DNA of 64,000 bases from Serratia sp. Ag1 (lineage in GTDB: Bacteria; Pseudomonadota; Gammaproteobacteria; Enterobacterales; Enterobacteriaceae): NCBI RefSeq assembly GCF_000743355.1, contig NZ_JQEI01000021.1, positions 1 to 64,000 on the forward strand. The letters are read 5' to 3'. Below the pieces are notes generated by a model that worked only from the letters and a program-made list of their open reading frames with translations, did no database searches and was not told where the DNA came from. Made by a program: the position numbers and the translations under genes. This document shows positions 47,683-57,582 of the stretch, one piece after another (the first letter of the stretch is position 1; each line of letters starts with the position of its first letter).

Positions 47683-47880
47683 ATGAAACCAAAGCACCTG
47701 GCAGAAATAGCCGCGGCAAGCATTCGGGCGAACGGCGGTTCGGTATCGCCGTTTGAGTGCCGGGAACTGGAAAGGCTGATTATCCGCAGTGCGGAAAACC
47801 GTGAACGTTTTATTCAAAAAATCAGAGCGCCGGCGTATGAGTGGAAAAAGCCCGTGCCGCGCAGAAGGGCCGCAAAATGA
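47683..47880 (+). CDS. Hypothetical small protein
   Basis: 65 aa, not recognised. Begins MKPKHLAEIAAASIRANGGSVSPFECRELERLIIRSAENRERFIQKI and ends in a basic tail KPVPRRRAAK, suggesting nucleic-acid contact. GAGG lies 10 bases before the ATG. Its stop overlaps the next start (ATGA). Confidence 0.68.
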   Translation: MKPKHLAEIAAASIRANGGSVSPFECRELERLIIRSAENRERFIQKIRAPAYEWKKPVPRRRAAK

Positions 47881-48287
47881 AAAAATCGAACCAACAATCA
47901 AGATCGGGCTGGGGTGGTAAGCGTGCGGGTGCTGGCGCTCCCCTGGGTAACACGAACGCCGTGAAGCATGGCGAACGGAGTAGACGGGCATTCTTTACGC
48001 TGTCTGGCGCTGAGCAGTTACCGCCGCTGGTGTCCCTACGAGCCAATAATTTGGCTATCGCCGAACGCATAGGGGAATTATGGCGCACCTCCCCGAACGC
48101 TGACCCGGCGACACAGCGTGAACTGATGCTGCTGGACGGTATCATGTGGCAGCATACCAGGCGCATGGCAAAGCTGGAGCTGGGTAAGTCCAGGCTGGCG
48201 CTCAAGCTGGCACGGCTGGAACTGGCGCAGGTAAAGTCACAACTTGCCCAAGCAAAAGCCGCCATGCGTCAAGATAGTAAGAAATAG
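47877..48287 (+). CDS. Hypothetical DNA-binding-type protein with GGKRAGAGAP motif
   Basis: 136 aa. The N-terminus SGWGGKRAGAGAPLGNTNAVKHGERSRR is a motif common at the start of phage terminase- and transposase-associated small proteins; it is basic and glycine-rich. The C-terminal half is a long amphipathic helix (LMLLDGIMWQHTRRMAKLELGKSRLALKLARLELAQVKSQLAQAKAA), a probable coiled coil. It may be a packaging or DNA-bridging protein; that is inference. Coupled to the preceding gene. Confidence 0.7.
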   Translation: MKKSNQQSRSGWGGKRAGAGAPLGNTNAVKHGERSRRAFFTLSGAEQLPPLVSLRANNLAIAERIGELWRTSPNADPATQRELMLLDGIMWQHTRRMAKLELGKSRLALKLARLELAQVKSQLAQAKAAMRQDSKK

Positions 48288-48627
48288 TAAGGCTCAGACG
48301 TTTTTCAAGGCATCAAATAGCGACAAATATAGACGTTTGAGCAGATCGGATAGGAACAAATAGGAACGTCGTAAGCGTTTCATGGTGGCCGGTCATGCCG
48401 AAGCGCCACCAAATCACCCTATCCGTTATCAAAGCCCGCAATCCGTTATCAAGCACGGGCCCAACCTTGACTGTTTGAGACAAACGGGAATCGCGTAAAA
48501 TGCTCAAAGCCTCATCCCGTCTGGGTTCGAGTATCATTGTTGTGATGTTATCGTCCTGAATAATTTATGGCGGGCGGGTGCTGAAATCGGCCTGATTACA
48601 TTGACCAGCATTGACAAAGGGTAGCCA
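48288..48627. other. Intergenic region with direct repeats
   Basis: No gene supported. ATCCGTTATCAA occurs twice (48421-48432 and 48441-48452), the second inside a GCCCG/CGGGC stem (48434-48460), and AATAGGAAC/AAATAGGAACG-like units occur near 48350-48368. Upstream promoter for the DUF2280 gene is expected here but no clean match was found. Confidence 0.45.
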
Positions 48628-49023
48628 ATGGCAGCGTTATCGAATGAGGTTAAAGCATTTATAGTTCAGCATCTTGCCTGCTATGAAACCCCCTCAGCAG
48701 TGGTTGAGTTTGTAAAACAAGAATTTGGCGTGATAACGACCAAGCAGCAGATAGAGCTGTACGACCCAACCAAGGCGAACGGTAAGGCTCTCGGCAAAGT
48801 GTGGGTAGATTTATTCCAAGCTACCAGGGCGCGATTTCAGTGCGTAGTGAGTGATACGCCGATCGCCAATAAGGTATGCCGACTACGCATCCTCGATCGC
48901 ATGGCAAGGCGCACGGAAAGCATGGGCAACTATGCGTTAACCGCTAAAATCATGACCCAGGCAGCAAAAGAGGTAGGTCACGCTTACACCAACCAACAAA
49001 AGCAGCGGCGTTCCAGGGGGTGA
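48628..49023 (+). CDS. DUF2280 family protein, small-terminase-like
   Basis: 131 aa. ALSNEVKAFIVQHLACYETPSAVVEFVKQEFGVITTKQQIELYDPTKANGKALGKVWVDLFQATRARF matches phage family DUF2280, found next to or as small terminase subunits. The N-terminal part is a helix-turn-helix. A satellite small terminase would redirect a helper's packaging machine to its own DNA; this is inference from family and context. An AAAGGGTAG ribosome region precedes the ATG. Confidence 0.75.
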   Translation: MAALSNEVKAFIVQHLACYETPSAVVEFVKQEFGVITTKQQIELYDPTKANGKALGKVWVDLFQATRARFQCVVSDTPIANKVCRLRILDRMARRTESMGNYALTAKIMTQAAKEVGHAYTNQQKQRRSRG

Positions 49024-49121
49024 TACTGGTTGCCAGATGTGAGGTTGCCAAGTCGGTTGCCACCCAAAAGGCTATTTCTGAGCGGATACCGGTAGCGTAG
49101 CATTTTGGTATCGCACCCCAG

Positions 49122-49523
49122 CTATTCTACCCGCACCGCCTCACCCTCTATCGCGTCACGCCTACCGCCTTCATCACGTCGCAGCTTACAGGAACCGGGC
49201 AGGCCATAACGGGAGCAGTTACACCAAACACCCGCGCCGCCGCCTGATTGCGTAGTATCCTGCCGCTGTTCGTAGCTGATTACCTTTTCTAACAGGCCGT
49301 CTTTCGTCATTGCCTCCAGCGTTCGCCGGGTAGATTCGATCTGGTGGCGGTTATCATGCGAGGTTATACCGTGGAGCAGGTAGGCCACACCAGACACGTC
49401 GAAAGGCGGTGGTCCAATCTCACCCGTCACCCATTTGGCGTTATCAGGTTCAAAGTAGCTCAGTATCTCTTTTTTGCGGCTGGTCATTCTCATGGCTGGT
49501 GGATTCCTTAATGTGGGATACAT
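49122..49523 (-). CDS. Hypothetical winged-helix-like protein at the right end
   Basis: 133 aa (123 aa if it starts at 49493). MTSRKKEILSYFEPDNAKWVTGEIGPPPFDVSGVAYLLHGITS... HQIESTRRTLEAMTKDGLLEKVISYEQR reads like a winged-helix DNA-binding domain, with a short cysteine-containing tail (WCNCSRYGLPGSC). This type is frequent at the ends of enterobacterial prophages and islands; its function is unknown. Convergent with the DUF2280 gene, facing away from attR. Confidence 0.72.
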   Translation of the reverse strand: MYPTLRNPPAMRMTSRKKEILSYFEPDNAKWVTGEIGPPPFDVSGVAYLLHGITSHDNRHQIESTRRTLEAMTKDGLLEKVISYEQRQDTTQSGGGAGVWCNCSRYGLPGSCKLRRDEGGRRDAIEGEAVRVE

Positions 49524-49716
49524 CTATCCTACAATAAGAAATCACAGCCGGGGCATTCTTCACCATGATGCGGGTTTATCCCGTATGTACCCAAATGGAC
49601 GAGGACAGCTCTCAGGCTGGGATCGGTTGAGCGAGGCTAAGCAGTTTTTCCCTGGACGGCAGGGGTGACGGTAGGAGGCCAAAAAGCAGGCTAAAGTGAT
49701 GGTGACTTTTGCCTAT

Positions 49717-49736
49717 GGGACTACATAAAGGACTAT
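49717..49736. repeat. Putative integrase arm-type sites, right end
   Basis: GGGACTAC (49717-49724) and AGGACTAT (49729-49736) repeat the spacing of the GGGACTAT pair at the left end. The 306 bases from 49524 to 49829 hold no gene beyond these and the attR copy. Confidence 0.6.
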
Positions 49737-49790
49737 GAAACACATCTATATTTAATGAAGTTAATAAATAACATGTAATTACGTTGATAT

Positions 49791-49814
49791 TTCAAATACG
49801 GCGACGGGATTTAA
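49791..49814 (+). other. Right attachment region (duplicate cysE 3' end)
   Basis: TTC AAA TAC GGC GAC GGG ATT TAA would read F-K-Y-G-D-G-I-stop, the cysE tail. It is preceded by element DNA rather than cysE sequence, so it is the attachment-site duplicate. Confidence 0.8.
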
Positions 49815-49829
49815 CCGCCGCCTGATTGT

Positions 49830-50144
49830 TTACGCCAAATAAAACACTTCACGCAGTGCTGAGCTGACCGGGCTGTTATCCGGGTTGCTCGGCATCACAT
49901 CGCCCATAAAACGCCACCAGCGCTGGCAGATGGCGGTATTAGCCACGGCGTTCCAGCGTTCTTCCGATTCGATCTCAACATAGCCAAACAGCAGGTTGCG
50001 TGTTTCGTCCAGAAAAATGGAATAGCGGTGCGCCCCGTGAGCTTTCAGCACCTGTTCCAGCTCTGGCCAGATCGGGTTATGGCGCTGTTGATATTCCGCG
50101 TGAGCATCTGGGTTAATCTGCATGACAAAAGCCTTACGGATCAT
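49830..50144 (-). CDS. rhaM: L-rhamnose mutarotase
   Basis: 104 aa, the family length. Interconverts alpha and beta anomers of L-rhamnose. [44 protein letters not shown] and the ending [10 protein letters not shown] are typical. Longer in-frame start (50165) adds MSFGGNS and is not used. Last gene of the rhaB-rhaA-rhaD-rhaM operon; it ends 16 bases from the inserted element. Confidence 0.95.
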   Translation of the reverse strand: MIRKAFVMQINPDAHAEYQQRHNPIWPELEQVLKAHGAHRYSIFLDETRNLLFGYVEIESEERWNAVANTAICQRWWRFMGDVMPSNPDNSPVSSALREVFYLA

Positions 50145-50179
50145 CGAATTTCCTCCGAATGACAACGTGGTGATCGGCG

Positions 50180-51004
50180 CTAATCCTTGAGCGCTGCTGC
50201 CAGCGGGGTGACGCCAAAGCGCTGGGCCAGAGCGGCTAACTGGCTGGCAGAAATGGTTTGCTTCTTACCGCCCATCGACAGCACTTTCACCATGATTTCG
50301 GCGGATTTCTCTGCGGTATCGATCAGGCCGAAAGCGTCATCCAGCGTTGGGCCGCTGCCGAAGATGCCGTGGAACGGCCACAGCACCAGGCTGTGTGCCT
50401 GCATCTGTTCGGCGGTCTGGGTGCCGATCCCATCGGTGCCCGGCACCATCCACGGCACAATGCCGATGCCATCCGGGAACACCACCAGGCATTCGGTGCT
50501 GCCTTCCCACAACAGGCGGGTAAAGCGGGCGTTGTCCAGTTCCTGCACAAAGCTCAGCGCGATCAGGTTGGTGGCGTGGCAATGCATGATGACGCGATCG
50601 CGACCAGAACTGACCCGCATCCGCACGATATGCGACTGGAAATGAGCCGCCAGTTCTGAAGTCGGTAAGCCGCCTTGCGGTAGCCCCCAGTGGATGTGAT
50701 AGGCGGTGCCATTATGGTTCAGTTGCAGCAGCACCAGATTTTCTTCTGGGGCCAACTGCACGTTGCGGAAGAACTTGCCTGAGCCGGTGACCAGAAACCA
50801 GCAATTGGCCAGTTCGCTGGCTGGTTGCGTCAATTCAACGCAACGCGGTTGAGCGGCGAAGCTGCTACGGAATGGTTCAACGTCCTCCGCCGTTAGCCGC
50901 AGGCTGACGTTGCCGCCGTTACGTTCATCCCAACCTTTGAACCACATATCGCTGGTGGCCTTGATCATACCCTGGATAAACCAAGAGGAGAGTAGCTGTT
51001 GCAT
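50180..51004 (-). CDS. rhaD: Rhamnulose-1-phosphate aldolase
   Basis: 274 aa. A class II zinc aldolase splitting rhamnulose 1-phosphate into DHAP and lactaldehyde. [15 protein letters not shown] near residue 25, the zinc-binding [13 protein letters not shown] (HxH) near 141 and [17 protein letters not shown] near 208 (third His). It lies 12 bases after rhaA. Confidence 0.97.
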   Translation of the reverse strand: MQQLLSSWFIQGMIKATSDMWFKGWDERNGGNVSLRLTAEDVEPFRSSFAAQPRCVELTQPASELANCWFLVTGSGKFFRNVQLAPEENLVLLQLNHNGTAYHIHWGLPQGGLPTSELAAHFQSHIVRMRVSSGRDRVIMHCHATNLIALSFVQELDNARFTRLLWEGSTECLVVFPDGIGIVPWMVPGTDGIGTQTAEQMQAHSLVLWPFHGIFGSGPTLDDAFGLIDTAEKSAEIMVKVLSMGGKKQTISASQLAALAQRFGVTPLAAALKD

Positions 51005-51016
51005 TACGCAGTATCC

Positions 51017-52273
51017 TTAACGTTGGCTGAGAATCTGTTGTTCGTAGCTGCGCACGTTGTCGAGCCAACGGGCATCAGCCGGGACATCGTTGCGCTGACA
51101 GTAGGTTTCCCACACCGCTTGCCACGGCAGGCATTTTTGTTCTTCCAGCAGGGCCAAACGCGCGGTGTAATCGCCACGCTGCTCGATTTGCCGCAGCATT
51201 TCGGTTGGTTCAAGCAGGGCGCGCAGCAGCGCTTTCTTCATATTGCGGGTGCCGATCACCCAAGCGGCGATGCGGTTGATCGAGGCATCGAAGAAGTCCA
51301 GGCCGATGTGCACGCGGTTGAACAACTTGTGGCGCACGATCTCATTGGCGATGGCCTGAGTTTCGTCATCCAGCAGCACCACGTGATCGCTGTCCCAGCG
51401 TACCGGGCGGCTAACGTGCAGCAACAGGCGTGGCACATACAGCATGGCGCTGGAGATTTTGTCGGAAATCACTTCGGTGGGATGGAAATGCCCGGCGTCC
51501 AGGCACAGCGCAGTCTGGCGGCTGGTGGCGTAACCGAGGTAGAACTCATTGGAGCCGACGGTGTAGCTTTCTGCGCCGATGCCGAACAGTTTGCTTTCCA
51601 CGGCGTCGATATGGTGGGCCGGGTCGAGTTTTTCGGCGATCACTTCATCCAGTGCGCTCAGCAAACGCTGGCGCGGGGCCAAGCGATCGATCGGCGTATC
51701 TTTCATGCCGTCCGGGATCCAGATATTCATCACCGACGGCGTGCCGAGCTGTTCGCCGAAATAGGCAGAAACCCGGCGGCTGGCCTGGCAATGTTCAATC
51801 CAGAATTGACGGATTTCTGGAGCGGCGTGCGACAGGGTAAAACCGTCCGCACTCAGCGGGTGCGAGAAGCACGAAGGGTTGAAATCCAGGCCCAGTCGGT
51901 GCTGTTTTGCCCATTCCACCCAGTGCCTGAAATGGCGCGGCTCGATTTTATTACGCGCTACCGGCGTCTCGGATTCGAGGTAAATCGCATGCAGGTTTAA
52001 GCGCTTCGGGCCAGGGATCAGCGCCAGCGCCTGCTCCAGATCGGCGCGTAGCTCTTTGGCATTACGCGCTTTGCCGGGGTAGCTGCCGGTCGCCTGAATC
52101 CCCCCGGTCAGCGAACCCTGCGGGTTTTCAAAGCCGGCTACGTCATCACCCTGCCAGCAGTGCATGGAGACAGGCAAGGTATCCATGGCCTGAATGGCGG
52201 CCTCAACGTCAACGCCAACGGCGGCAAAGCGCTGTTTTGCCAGTTCCCAGGCTTGTTCAATAGAGCTTTTCAT
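51017..52273 (-). CDS. rhaA: L-rhamnose isomerase
   Basis: 418 aa. Mn/Zn-dependent TIM-barrel isomerase of rhamnose to rhamnulose. [13 protein letters not shown] near residue 38, [12 protein letters not shown] near 132 and the metal-binding [17 protein letters not shown] near 260. The ATG at 52273 overlaps the rhaB stop by 4 bases (ATGA); a start two codons earlier is less likely. Confidence 0.97.
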   Translation of the reverse strand: MKSSIEQAWELAKQRFAAVGVDVEAAIQAMDTLPVSMHCWQGDDVAGFENPQGSLTGGIQATGSYPGKARNAKELRADLEQALALIPGPKRLNLHAIYLESETPVARNKIEPRHFRHWVEWAKQHRLGLDFNPSCFSHPLSADGFTLSHAAPEIRQFWIEHCQASRRVSAYFGEQLGTPSVMNIWIPDGMKDTPIDRLAPRQRLLSALDEVIAEKLDPAHHIDAVESKLFGIGAESYTVGSNEFYLGYATSRQTALCLDAGHFHPTEVISDKISSAMLYVPRLLLHVSRPVRWDSDHVVLLDDETQAIANEIVRHKLFNRVHIGLDFFDASINRIAAWVIGTRNMKKALLRALLEPTEMLRQIEQRGDYTARLALLEEQKCLPWQAVWETYCQRNDVPADARWLDNVRSYEQQILSQR

Positions 52274-53739
52274 ACACAAAGTTCCTTAGGTAGTTGACTC
52301 AACGACTGAAATTGCGGCCAGTGGGCGGCAAAGTCGGGATTGTCGCGAGGGGTGAAATGTTGCAGCGGGAAATTCTGTGCCAAGATGCGGCGGAATTGGC
52401 TGATATCGGTGACGGCATCCAGCGCCATCAACTGGCAACCGACGTTGCCCAGCGTCGAGGCTTCGATCGGCCCAGCGCTGATGGCCAGCCCACAGGCATC
52501 GGCACATAGCTGATTGAGGAAATGGTTTTGGCTGCCGCCACCCACAATATGCAAATGGCTCAGCGGGCGGCCATGCAGGGTAGCCAGTTCCTGTGCCACT
52601 TGTCGGTAGAGCATGGCCAGGCTGTCGAAGATGCAACGTACCAACTGAGCAGGCGTCTCTGGGACGGGCATCTGTTGTTCACGGCAATAGGCCTGAATGG
52701 TTTGGCACATATTGGTTGGGTTGATAAAGCGATCGTCATTGGGGTTAACCAACGAGCGACAGGCAGGTTGTTGCGCGGCTTGAGCGATCAGCGCCGGTAA
52801 ATCGCTGATATTCAGTTCCTGCGTTGTACGTTGCAGCAGCCACAGGCCCATGATGTTTTTCAGTACCCGATAACCGGTGGCACCGCCCTCGTTAGTAATG
52901 TTGGCTGCCAGCGAGCTGGAGTTAACAATCGGTACCGGGCTTTCAATCCCCATCAGCGACCAGGTGCCGGAACTGAGGTAAGCCGCATCGGCATCCTGCA
53001 ACGGTGTAGCCAGTACCGCGCTGGCGGTATCGTGGGTGGCTACGGCGATCACCGGCACGTGCTGGCCACGGGCGCTGGTCCAGTAACCTACGCGGTTGCC
53101 CGGCGGGGTCGGTTTACCCAACCAATGTGCTGGCACACCCGCCCAAGTGAGCAGCTCGGTGTCCCATTGGTCGCTCTCAATATTCAGTAACTGAGTGGTG
53201 CTGGCATTGGTGTATTCCCAATTCAGTTGCCCGGTCAGCCGGAAGTGCAGATAGTCCGGGATCAGCAGCAGGTGTGCTACGCGTTCTAACAGTTCAGGCT
53301 GTTGCTCGCGCAAGGCACGCAGTTGATACAAGGTATTGAAGGGCAAAAACTGAATGCCGGTGCGCTGATAGATATTGCTCCGCCCGAGAGCGCGTTGGGC
53401 TTGTGCCATCACGCCCTGCGTGCGGGCATCGCGGTAAGAGACAGCTTGGCCGACACGCTCGCCCTGGGCATCCAGCAGCACAAAGTCCACGCCCCAGGTG
53501 TCGATGCCAATACTGTCGAGCTGGATGCCCTGTCCATCAAGCCGATCAAGTGCCTGGCGGATGTGCTGCTCTAACGTATCCAAGTCCCAGCAATCTTGCC
53601 CATTCCGCTGTTGCAAACGGTTGGTAAAACGGCTGACTTCGCGTAGCTGGAGCCGCTGTTGTCCTGGTTGATAGCTGGCCAGCATTACGCGCCCGCTAGA
53701 GGCACCCAGATCGATGGCTGCAATGTTGCGTGTGGTCAT
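52270..53739 (-). CDS. rhaB: Rhamnulokinase
   Basis: 489 aa FGGY-family kinase. Phosphorylates L-rhamnulose with [17 protein letters not shown] at residues 8-21 is the phosphate-binding start, [13 protein letters not shown] near 80 holds the catalytic Asp, and [19 protein letters not shown] near 395 is the C-terminal ATP-binding block. First gene of the operon, divergent from rhaS. Confidence 0.97.
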   Translation of the reverse strand: MTTRNIAAIDLGASSGRVMLASYQPGQQRLQLREVSRFTNRLQQRNGQDCWDLDTLEQHIRQALDRLDGQGIQLDSIGIDTWGVDFVLLDAQGERVGQAVSYRDARTQGVMAQAQRALGRSNIYQRTGIQFLPFNTLYQLRALREQQPELLERVAHLLLIPDYLHFRLTGQLNWEYTNASTTQLLNIESDQWDTELLTWAGVPAHWLGKPTPPGNRVGYWTSARGQHVPVIAVATHDTASAVLATPLQDADAAYLSSGTWSLMGIESPVPIVNSSSLAANITNEGGATGYRVLKNIMGLWLLQRTTQELNISDLPALIAQAAQQPACRSLVNPNDDRFINPTNMCQTIQAYCREQQMPVPETPAQLVRCIFDSLAMLYRQVAQELATLHGRPLSHLHIVGGGSQNHFLNQLCADACGLAISAGPIEASTLGNVGCQLMALDAVTDISQFRRILAQNFPLQHFTPRDNPDFAAHWPQFQSLSQLPKELCV

Positions 53740-54062
53740 AAGAGAAAGCCCGTTGTTGCTTGATGACGGGCAGTGTAGAAAGTTGCGGGTAGCGAAGCCT
53801 TCTCGCTACTGCCAGTGCCGAAGATGTGTTGGCAAAATGGCAAAGGTAAAGGTGAAGCAGCTCACAGTTTGCCATTCAGCCCGGTTTTCTGTGGGTTGTG
53901 ACCTTGTACGCATTTCTCAACATTGCTGCGGCATTTCTTAAAAAATGCACAGATTTAGCGTGTTTTTCGGTTAAAAACTTAAGGTATCTTCCTTGATGCT
54001 TCTCTTACTATCGGTAACCGACGTTGCGCGGTAATCCCGCCGCGCCAAGGAACGGGGGTAAG
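53740..54062. promoter_or_regulatory. rhaB-rhaS divergent control region
   Basis: 323 bases. A CRP site is well matched: GGTGA-AGCAGC-TCACA at 53851-53866 (9 of 10 consensus bases), about 112 bases before rhaB, close to its place upstream of E. coli rhaBAD. The stretch between it and rhaB should hold the RhaS sites. The AT-rich half near 53935-53995 should hold the rhaSR promoter with RhaR control. RhaS/RhaR sites were assigned by position, not by motif. Confidence 0.7.
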
Positions 54063-54884
54063 ATGAATCTATTACACAGTAGTGATTTTTTCCCTTCCTG
54101 TAGCGCGTCCGTGGTGATTGAACCCCGTGATCCGCAGCAGGCTTTTCCGGAGCATCATCATGATTTTTACGAAATCGTGATTGTCGAGCAGGGGGCCGGT
54201 GTTCATGTGTTCAACGGCAACCCTTATACCCTCAACAGTGGCTGCGTCTGCTTTGTGCGCGATCACGATCGCCATCTGTTTGAACAGACCGATGGTTTGA
54301 TTTTGACCAATATCCTGTTCCGCGCCCCGAATGCGTTCCGCTTTGTTTCCGGCGTGGAGCAATTCCTGCCCCGCGAGCGCGATGGCGTTTACCCTGCGCA
54401 CTGGCGTATCAACCAGCAGGTGTTACAGCAGGCTAAACGGCTGATGGCATTACTGATGACTACGCCAGCAGGCGATCAGCCTGAAGAGATTGCGCTGCAT
54501 GAAAGCTGGTTTATGCAGCTACTGGTGCAGTTATGGCGCGGGTGTATGGCACGACAGGGCGACGATCAGGAAGGGCGTCTGCACCAACTGCTGGACTGGT
54601 TGCAAAGCCATTATGCTGAGCAAATCGAATGGCCGGAACTGGCAGAGCGCTTCGCCATACCCTTACGCACGCTGCACCGGCAGTTGAAGTGCCATACCAA
54701 TATGACGCCGCAGCGTTACCTGACCCACCTGCGCTTATTACAGGCGCGCCACCTGCTGTGCCATAGTGACAGCAGTATTACCGATATCGCGTTCCGCTGT
54801 GGTTTTGGTGACAGTAACCATTTCTCCACGTTGTTTAAGCGTGAGTTTGCCTGCCCGCCACGGGCACTGCGTGGGTTGTGTTAG
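54063..54884 (+). CDS. rhaS: AraC-family activator RhaS
   Basis: 273 aa. The N-terminal cupin (residues about 20-100: [25 protein letters not shown]) binds rhamnose. The C-terminal double helix-turn-helix (about 175-270: [31 protein letters not shown], then [24 protein letters not shown]) binds the rhaBAD and rhaT promoters. ATG at 54063 follows GGGGGTAAG; a longer in-frame start (54024) is not used. Confidence 0.95.
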   Translation: MNLLHSSDFFPSCSASVVIEPRDPQQAFPEHHHDFYEIVIVEQGAGVHVFNGNPYTLNSGCVCFVRDHDRHLFEQTDGLILTNILFRAPNAFRFVSGVEQFLPRERDGVYPAHWRINQQVLQQAKRLMALLMTTPAGDQPEEIALHESWFMQLLVQLWRGCMARQGDDQEGRLHQLLDWLQSHYAEQIEWPELAERFAIPLRTLHRQLKCHTNMTPQRYLTHLRLLQARHLLCHSDSSITDIAFRCGFGDSNHFSTLFKREFACPPRALRGLC

Positions 54885-54968
54885 CGGTGTGAAATCGCGA
54901 TGGCGTCAATTTCCCTGGCTTGACGTTCGGCAATAATACGGGGAGTGAAAAAGAGAAAAGGTGTGCAG

Positions 54969-55811
54969 ATGAGGGAAACATTGCTGTTGGAGAGCCGCGA
55001 TTATCTGCCTTCTGAGCAGATGCCGGTAGCGGTGGCGGAACGTTACCCTCAAGAGGGCTTTGCCACCCATACCCACCAGTTTTGCGAGATCGTGATTGTT
55101 TGGCGCGGTAACGGCTTGCACGTGTTGAACGATCGCCCTTATCGCATCACCTGCGGGGATCTTTTTTATCTGCGCGCCAGCGATTGCCATAGCTATGAAT
55201 CTGTACACGATCTGGTACTGGATAACATCATTTACTGCCCCGAGCGCCTGCGGTTGAATGCCCAATGGGACAACCTACTGCCGCCGTTTGCTGCGGCAGA
55301 CGAGCGCTACTGGCGGCTATCCACTCAGGGGATGGCGCAGGCGCGGCCCATCATCGCTCAGCTTTCGCAGGAGAGTCGCAAAACCGATGCGCTGTCGCTG
55401 CAGTTAACCGAAGTCTTGCTGTTACAACTGGCGATCGTGCTAAAACGCCACCGCTATGCGGTGGATAAAGCACATATGTTGCCAGATGGCGAACAGTTGG
55501 ATTTGTTGATGGCGGCACTGCAAAACGGCATTGATGGGCAGTTTGAGCTGGCGCTATTCTGCCAACAGCATGGTTTAACGGAGCGAGCGTTGAAGCTGTT
55601 GTTCCGCCAGCAAACCGGTATGACCATCAACCACTATCTGCGGCAGATCCGGCTATGCCAGGCCAAGCGCTTGCTGCGCCGTAGCGAGTTTCGCATCAGT
55701 GATATTGCCGCCCGTTGCGGGTTTGAGGACAGTAACTATTTTTCTGTGGTATTTGCGCGTGAGGCTGGAATGACCCCACGCGAATATCGCCAGCGGTTTG
55801 TGAATCCTTAA
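54969..55811 (+). CDS. rhaR: AraC-family activator RhaR
   Basis: 280 aa from the ATG at 54969 (288 from a GTG at 54945). The cupin part reads [33 protein letters not shown]; the DNA-binding end reads [22 protein letters not shown] and [32 protein letters not shown]. RhaR activates rhaSR with rhamnose. Its stop overlaps the convergent rhaT stop by 4 bases. Confidence 0.94.
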   Translation: MRETLLLESRDYLPSEQMPVAVAERYPQEGFATHTHQFCEIVIVWRGNGLHVLNDRPYRITCGDLFYLRASDCHSYESVHDLVLDNIIYCPERLRLNAQWDNLLPPFAAADERYWRLSTQGMAQARPIIAQLSQESRKTDALSLQLTEVLLLQLAIVLKRHRYAVDKAHMLPDGEQLDLLMAALQNGIDGQFELALFCQQHGLTERALKLLFRQQTGMTINHYLRQIRLCQAKRLLRRSEFRISDIAARCGFEDSNYFSVVFAREAGMTPREYRQRFVNP

Positions 55812-56842
55812 GATGCCATCCCCATGCCAACAATGTTGGCTGCCAGAATAATTACCAGGCAACCAAGGCACAGAACGGCAACCGGTTTTCTGGTGCCGCA
55901 TTTCCACTCTTTCAGCAACAACCCGACAATACCGCCGCACAGCACGTAGAAGCTCATATGCAGCATCCAGCTCATGTAATCGTATTGTGCTGGGATCTTG
56001 GCATGACCCCAGGCGTAGAAGAAGAATTGCAGATACCACATCAGGCCCGCCAGCACGGAGAACAGTACGTTGATGACCAGCAGCCGTCTCGGCAGTGAGA
56101 AATCCGCTTTGACCGACAGATTGTTCAGGGTTGCCAGGCGGATAAAACAGTAACCGAGGTTAATCAGTGCGCCGCCGCCCATAATCACCACATAACTTGG
56201 TAAGGCGACATACAGCGGATCGATGCCCAAGGCTCCTGCCGCTGCGTGCATCGGTTTGGCGGCATCCATGGCAAACGACATCCCGGCAGAGAAAATGCCG
56301 CACATCACCGCCAGAGCCAGCCCTTTCTTCAGGTTAAACTCTTCGGCGCGGATCCCCATGGCCCGCTCTTTCAGCAAGCCCGCATAGCTGACGATCACCA
56401 CGCCGATCAGCGCAACCAATACCCCCAGCAACGACAGGCGGCCCCCGGCAGTGCCGAACAGTAATTCAAAGCGGCCTTGCAGTAATGGGGTCATCAGCGT
56501 ACCGATGATCAGTGTGATGCCGATAGCGATACCAATCCCCATCGACATGCCGAGATAGCGCATAGTCAGGCCATAGTTGATGTTACCAATTCCCCACATG
56601 GCACCGAACAGGAACACGGGCAGCAGAGTCGCTGTACTGAAGGAACCATAATAGTGCCAAAAATCAGGCAGCAACACGTAGCTGACTCCCCAAGGGAGGA
56701 TGAGCCATGACATAAAGCCGCCAATCGACCACATGGTTTCCCAGGACCAGTTTTTTACCTGTTTGAATGGGGCGTAGAAGCAGGCGGCGCTGGCTGCCCC
56801 GACCAGGTGCCAGAATATCCCTAGCATGATGGCATTGTTCAT
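55808..56842 (-). CDS. rhaT: L-rhamnose/H+ symporter
   Basis: 344 aa, the E. coli length. Ten hydrophobic segments, beginning [27 protein letters not shown]. It imports rhamnose with protons across the inner membrane. The start at 56842 removes 38 cysteine/arginine-rich codons of an open frame extending to 56956. The 209 bases upstream to trmL hold its promoter. Confidence 0.96.
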   Translation of the reverse strand: MNNAIMLGIFWHLVGAASAACFYAPFKQVKNWSWETMWSIGGFMSWLILPWGVSYVLLPDFWHYYGSFSTATLLPVFLFGAMWGIGNINYGLTMRYLGMSMGIGIAIGITLIIGTLMTPLLQGRFELLFGTAGGRLSLLGVLVALIGVVIVSYAGLLKERAMGIRAEEFNLKKGLALAVMCGIFSAGMSFAMDAAKPMHAAAGALGIDPLYVALPSYVVIMGGGALINLGYCFIRLATLNNLSVKADFSLPRRLLVINVLFSVLAGLMWYLQFFFYAWGHAKIPAQYDYMSWMLHMSFYVLCGGIVGLLLKEWKCGTRKPVAVLCLGCLVIILAANIVGMGMAS

Positions 56843-57051
56843 CTTGTTATCCTTCGTTGTTATTGGCGCGGTAAGACCACGGATGAACAGGAAGTCTAAA
56901 CAGAGGCGATGAAGGGAACCTTCGGGTGGCTGCCGGAGGGCGCAAGAGCGTGGCAAAATTCAGCGGGTGCGTATGTTGGCGATCACAGATTGAGCGAGAA
57001 TGATGCAGGGCGATGTCTGTACGGTAGGGCATCGCCTTGAGGTGGCAGGTT

Positions 57052-57525
57052 TTATTCTTTGAGCAATGCGCCGGCATAACCTAGCTGGCGCCAGGCTTCG
57101 TACACTACGACGGAAACCGCATTCGACAGATTCATGCTGCGGCTTTGGGCCTGCATGGGGATACGGATTTTTTGTTGCGCAGGCAGTGCATCAAGGATGC
57201 TGGTGGGCAAGCCACGGGTTTCTGGGCCGAATAACAGATAATCGCCAGCCTGATAGCTCACCGCGCTGTGTGCCGGGGTGCCTTTGGTGGTCAGGGCAAA
57301 TAGCCGCTGCGGTTTTTCGCTGGCGAGAAACGCCGGATAATCGGCATGGCGCTTGATGCTGGCAAATTCATGATAATCCAACCCGGCGCGGCGCAGGCGT
57401 TTGTCGTCCCATGGGAAGCCCATTGGTTCGATCAAGTGCAACTGGAAGCCAGTATTGGCACACAGGCGGATAATATTGCCGGTGTTAGGTGGAATTTCGG
57501 GTTCAAATAAAACGATATTCAGCAT
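57052..57525 (-). CDS. trmL: tRNA (cytidine/uridine-2'-O)-methyltransferase TrmL
   Basis: 157 aa SPOUT methyltransferase. Methylates the wobble ribose of two tRNA-Leu species. The knotted SAM site shows [11 protein letters not shown] near residue 97 and [26 protein letters not shown] near 122. [24 protein letters not shown] is the family N-terminus. In E. coli it follows cysE directly; here the rha locus and the element lie between. Confidence 0.96.
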   Translation of the reverse strand: MLNIVLFEPEIPPNTGNIIRLCANTGFQLHLIEPMGFPWDDKRLRRAGLDYHEFASIKRHADYPAFLASEKPQRLFALTTKGTPAHSAVSYQAGDYLLFGPETRGLPTSILDALPAQQKIRIPMQAQSRSMNLSNAVSVVVYEAWRQLGYAGALLKE

Positions 57526-57582
57526 GTAACAGGCCCCTCATGATGAGGGGCGCAGAATAGCAAACTCTTGGCTTGCTGGCGA

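Larger units (their letters stand above)
33008..49807. mobile_element. Integrated satellite-like element in cysE, about 16.8 kb
   Basis: Bounded by the TACGGCGACGG core copies and by matching GGGACTA-type repeats at both ends, with the integrase just inside the left end. It carries regulators (AlpA-like, AntA-like, Icd-like), a P4-alpha-like replication protein, two inverted iteron arrays, a baseplate-hub cassette and terminase-like small genes. It has no capsid, portal, large terminase, sheath or lysis genes. That fits a phage satellite or a strongly reduced prophage. Boundaries are at core level; the exact crossover is not known. Confidence 0.85.

Noticed and set aside
48510-48535. GGGTTCGAGTAT resembling a tRNA T-loop
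   Set aside because: No matching acceptor, anticodon or D arm around it.
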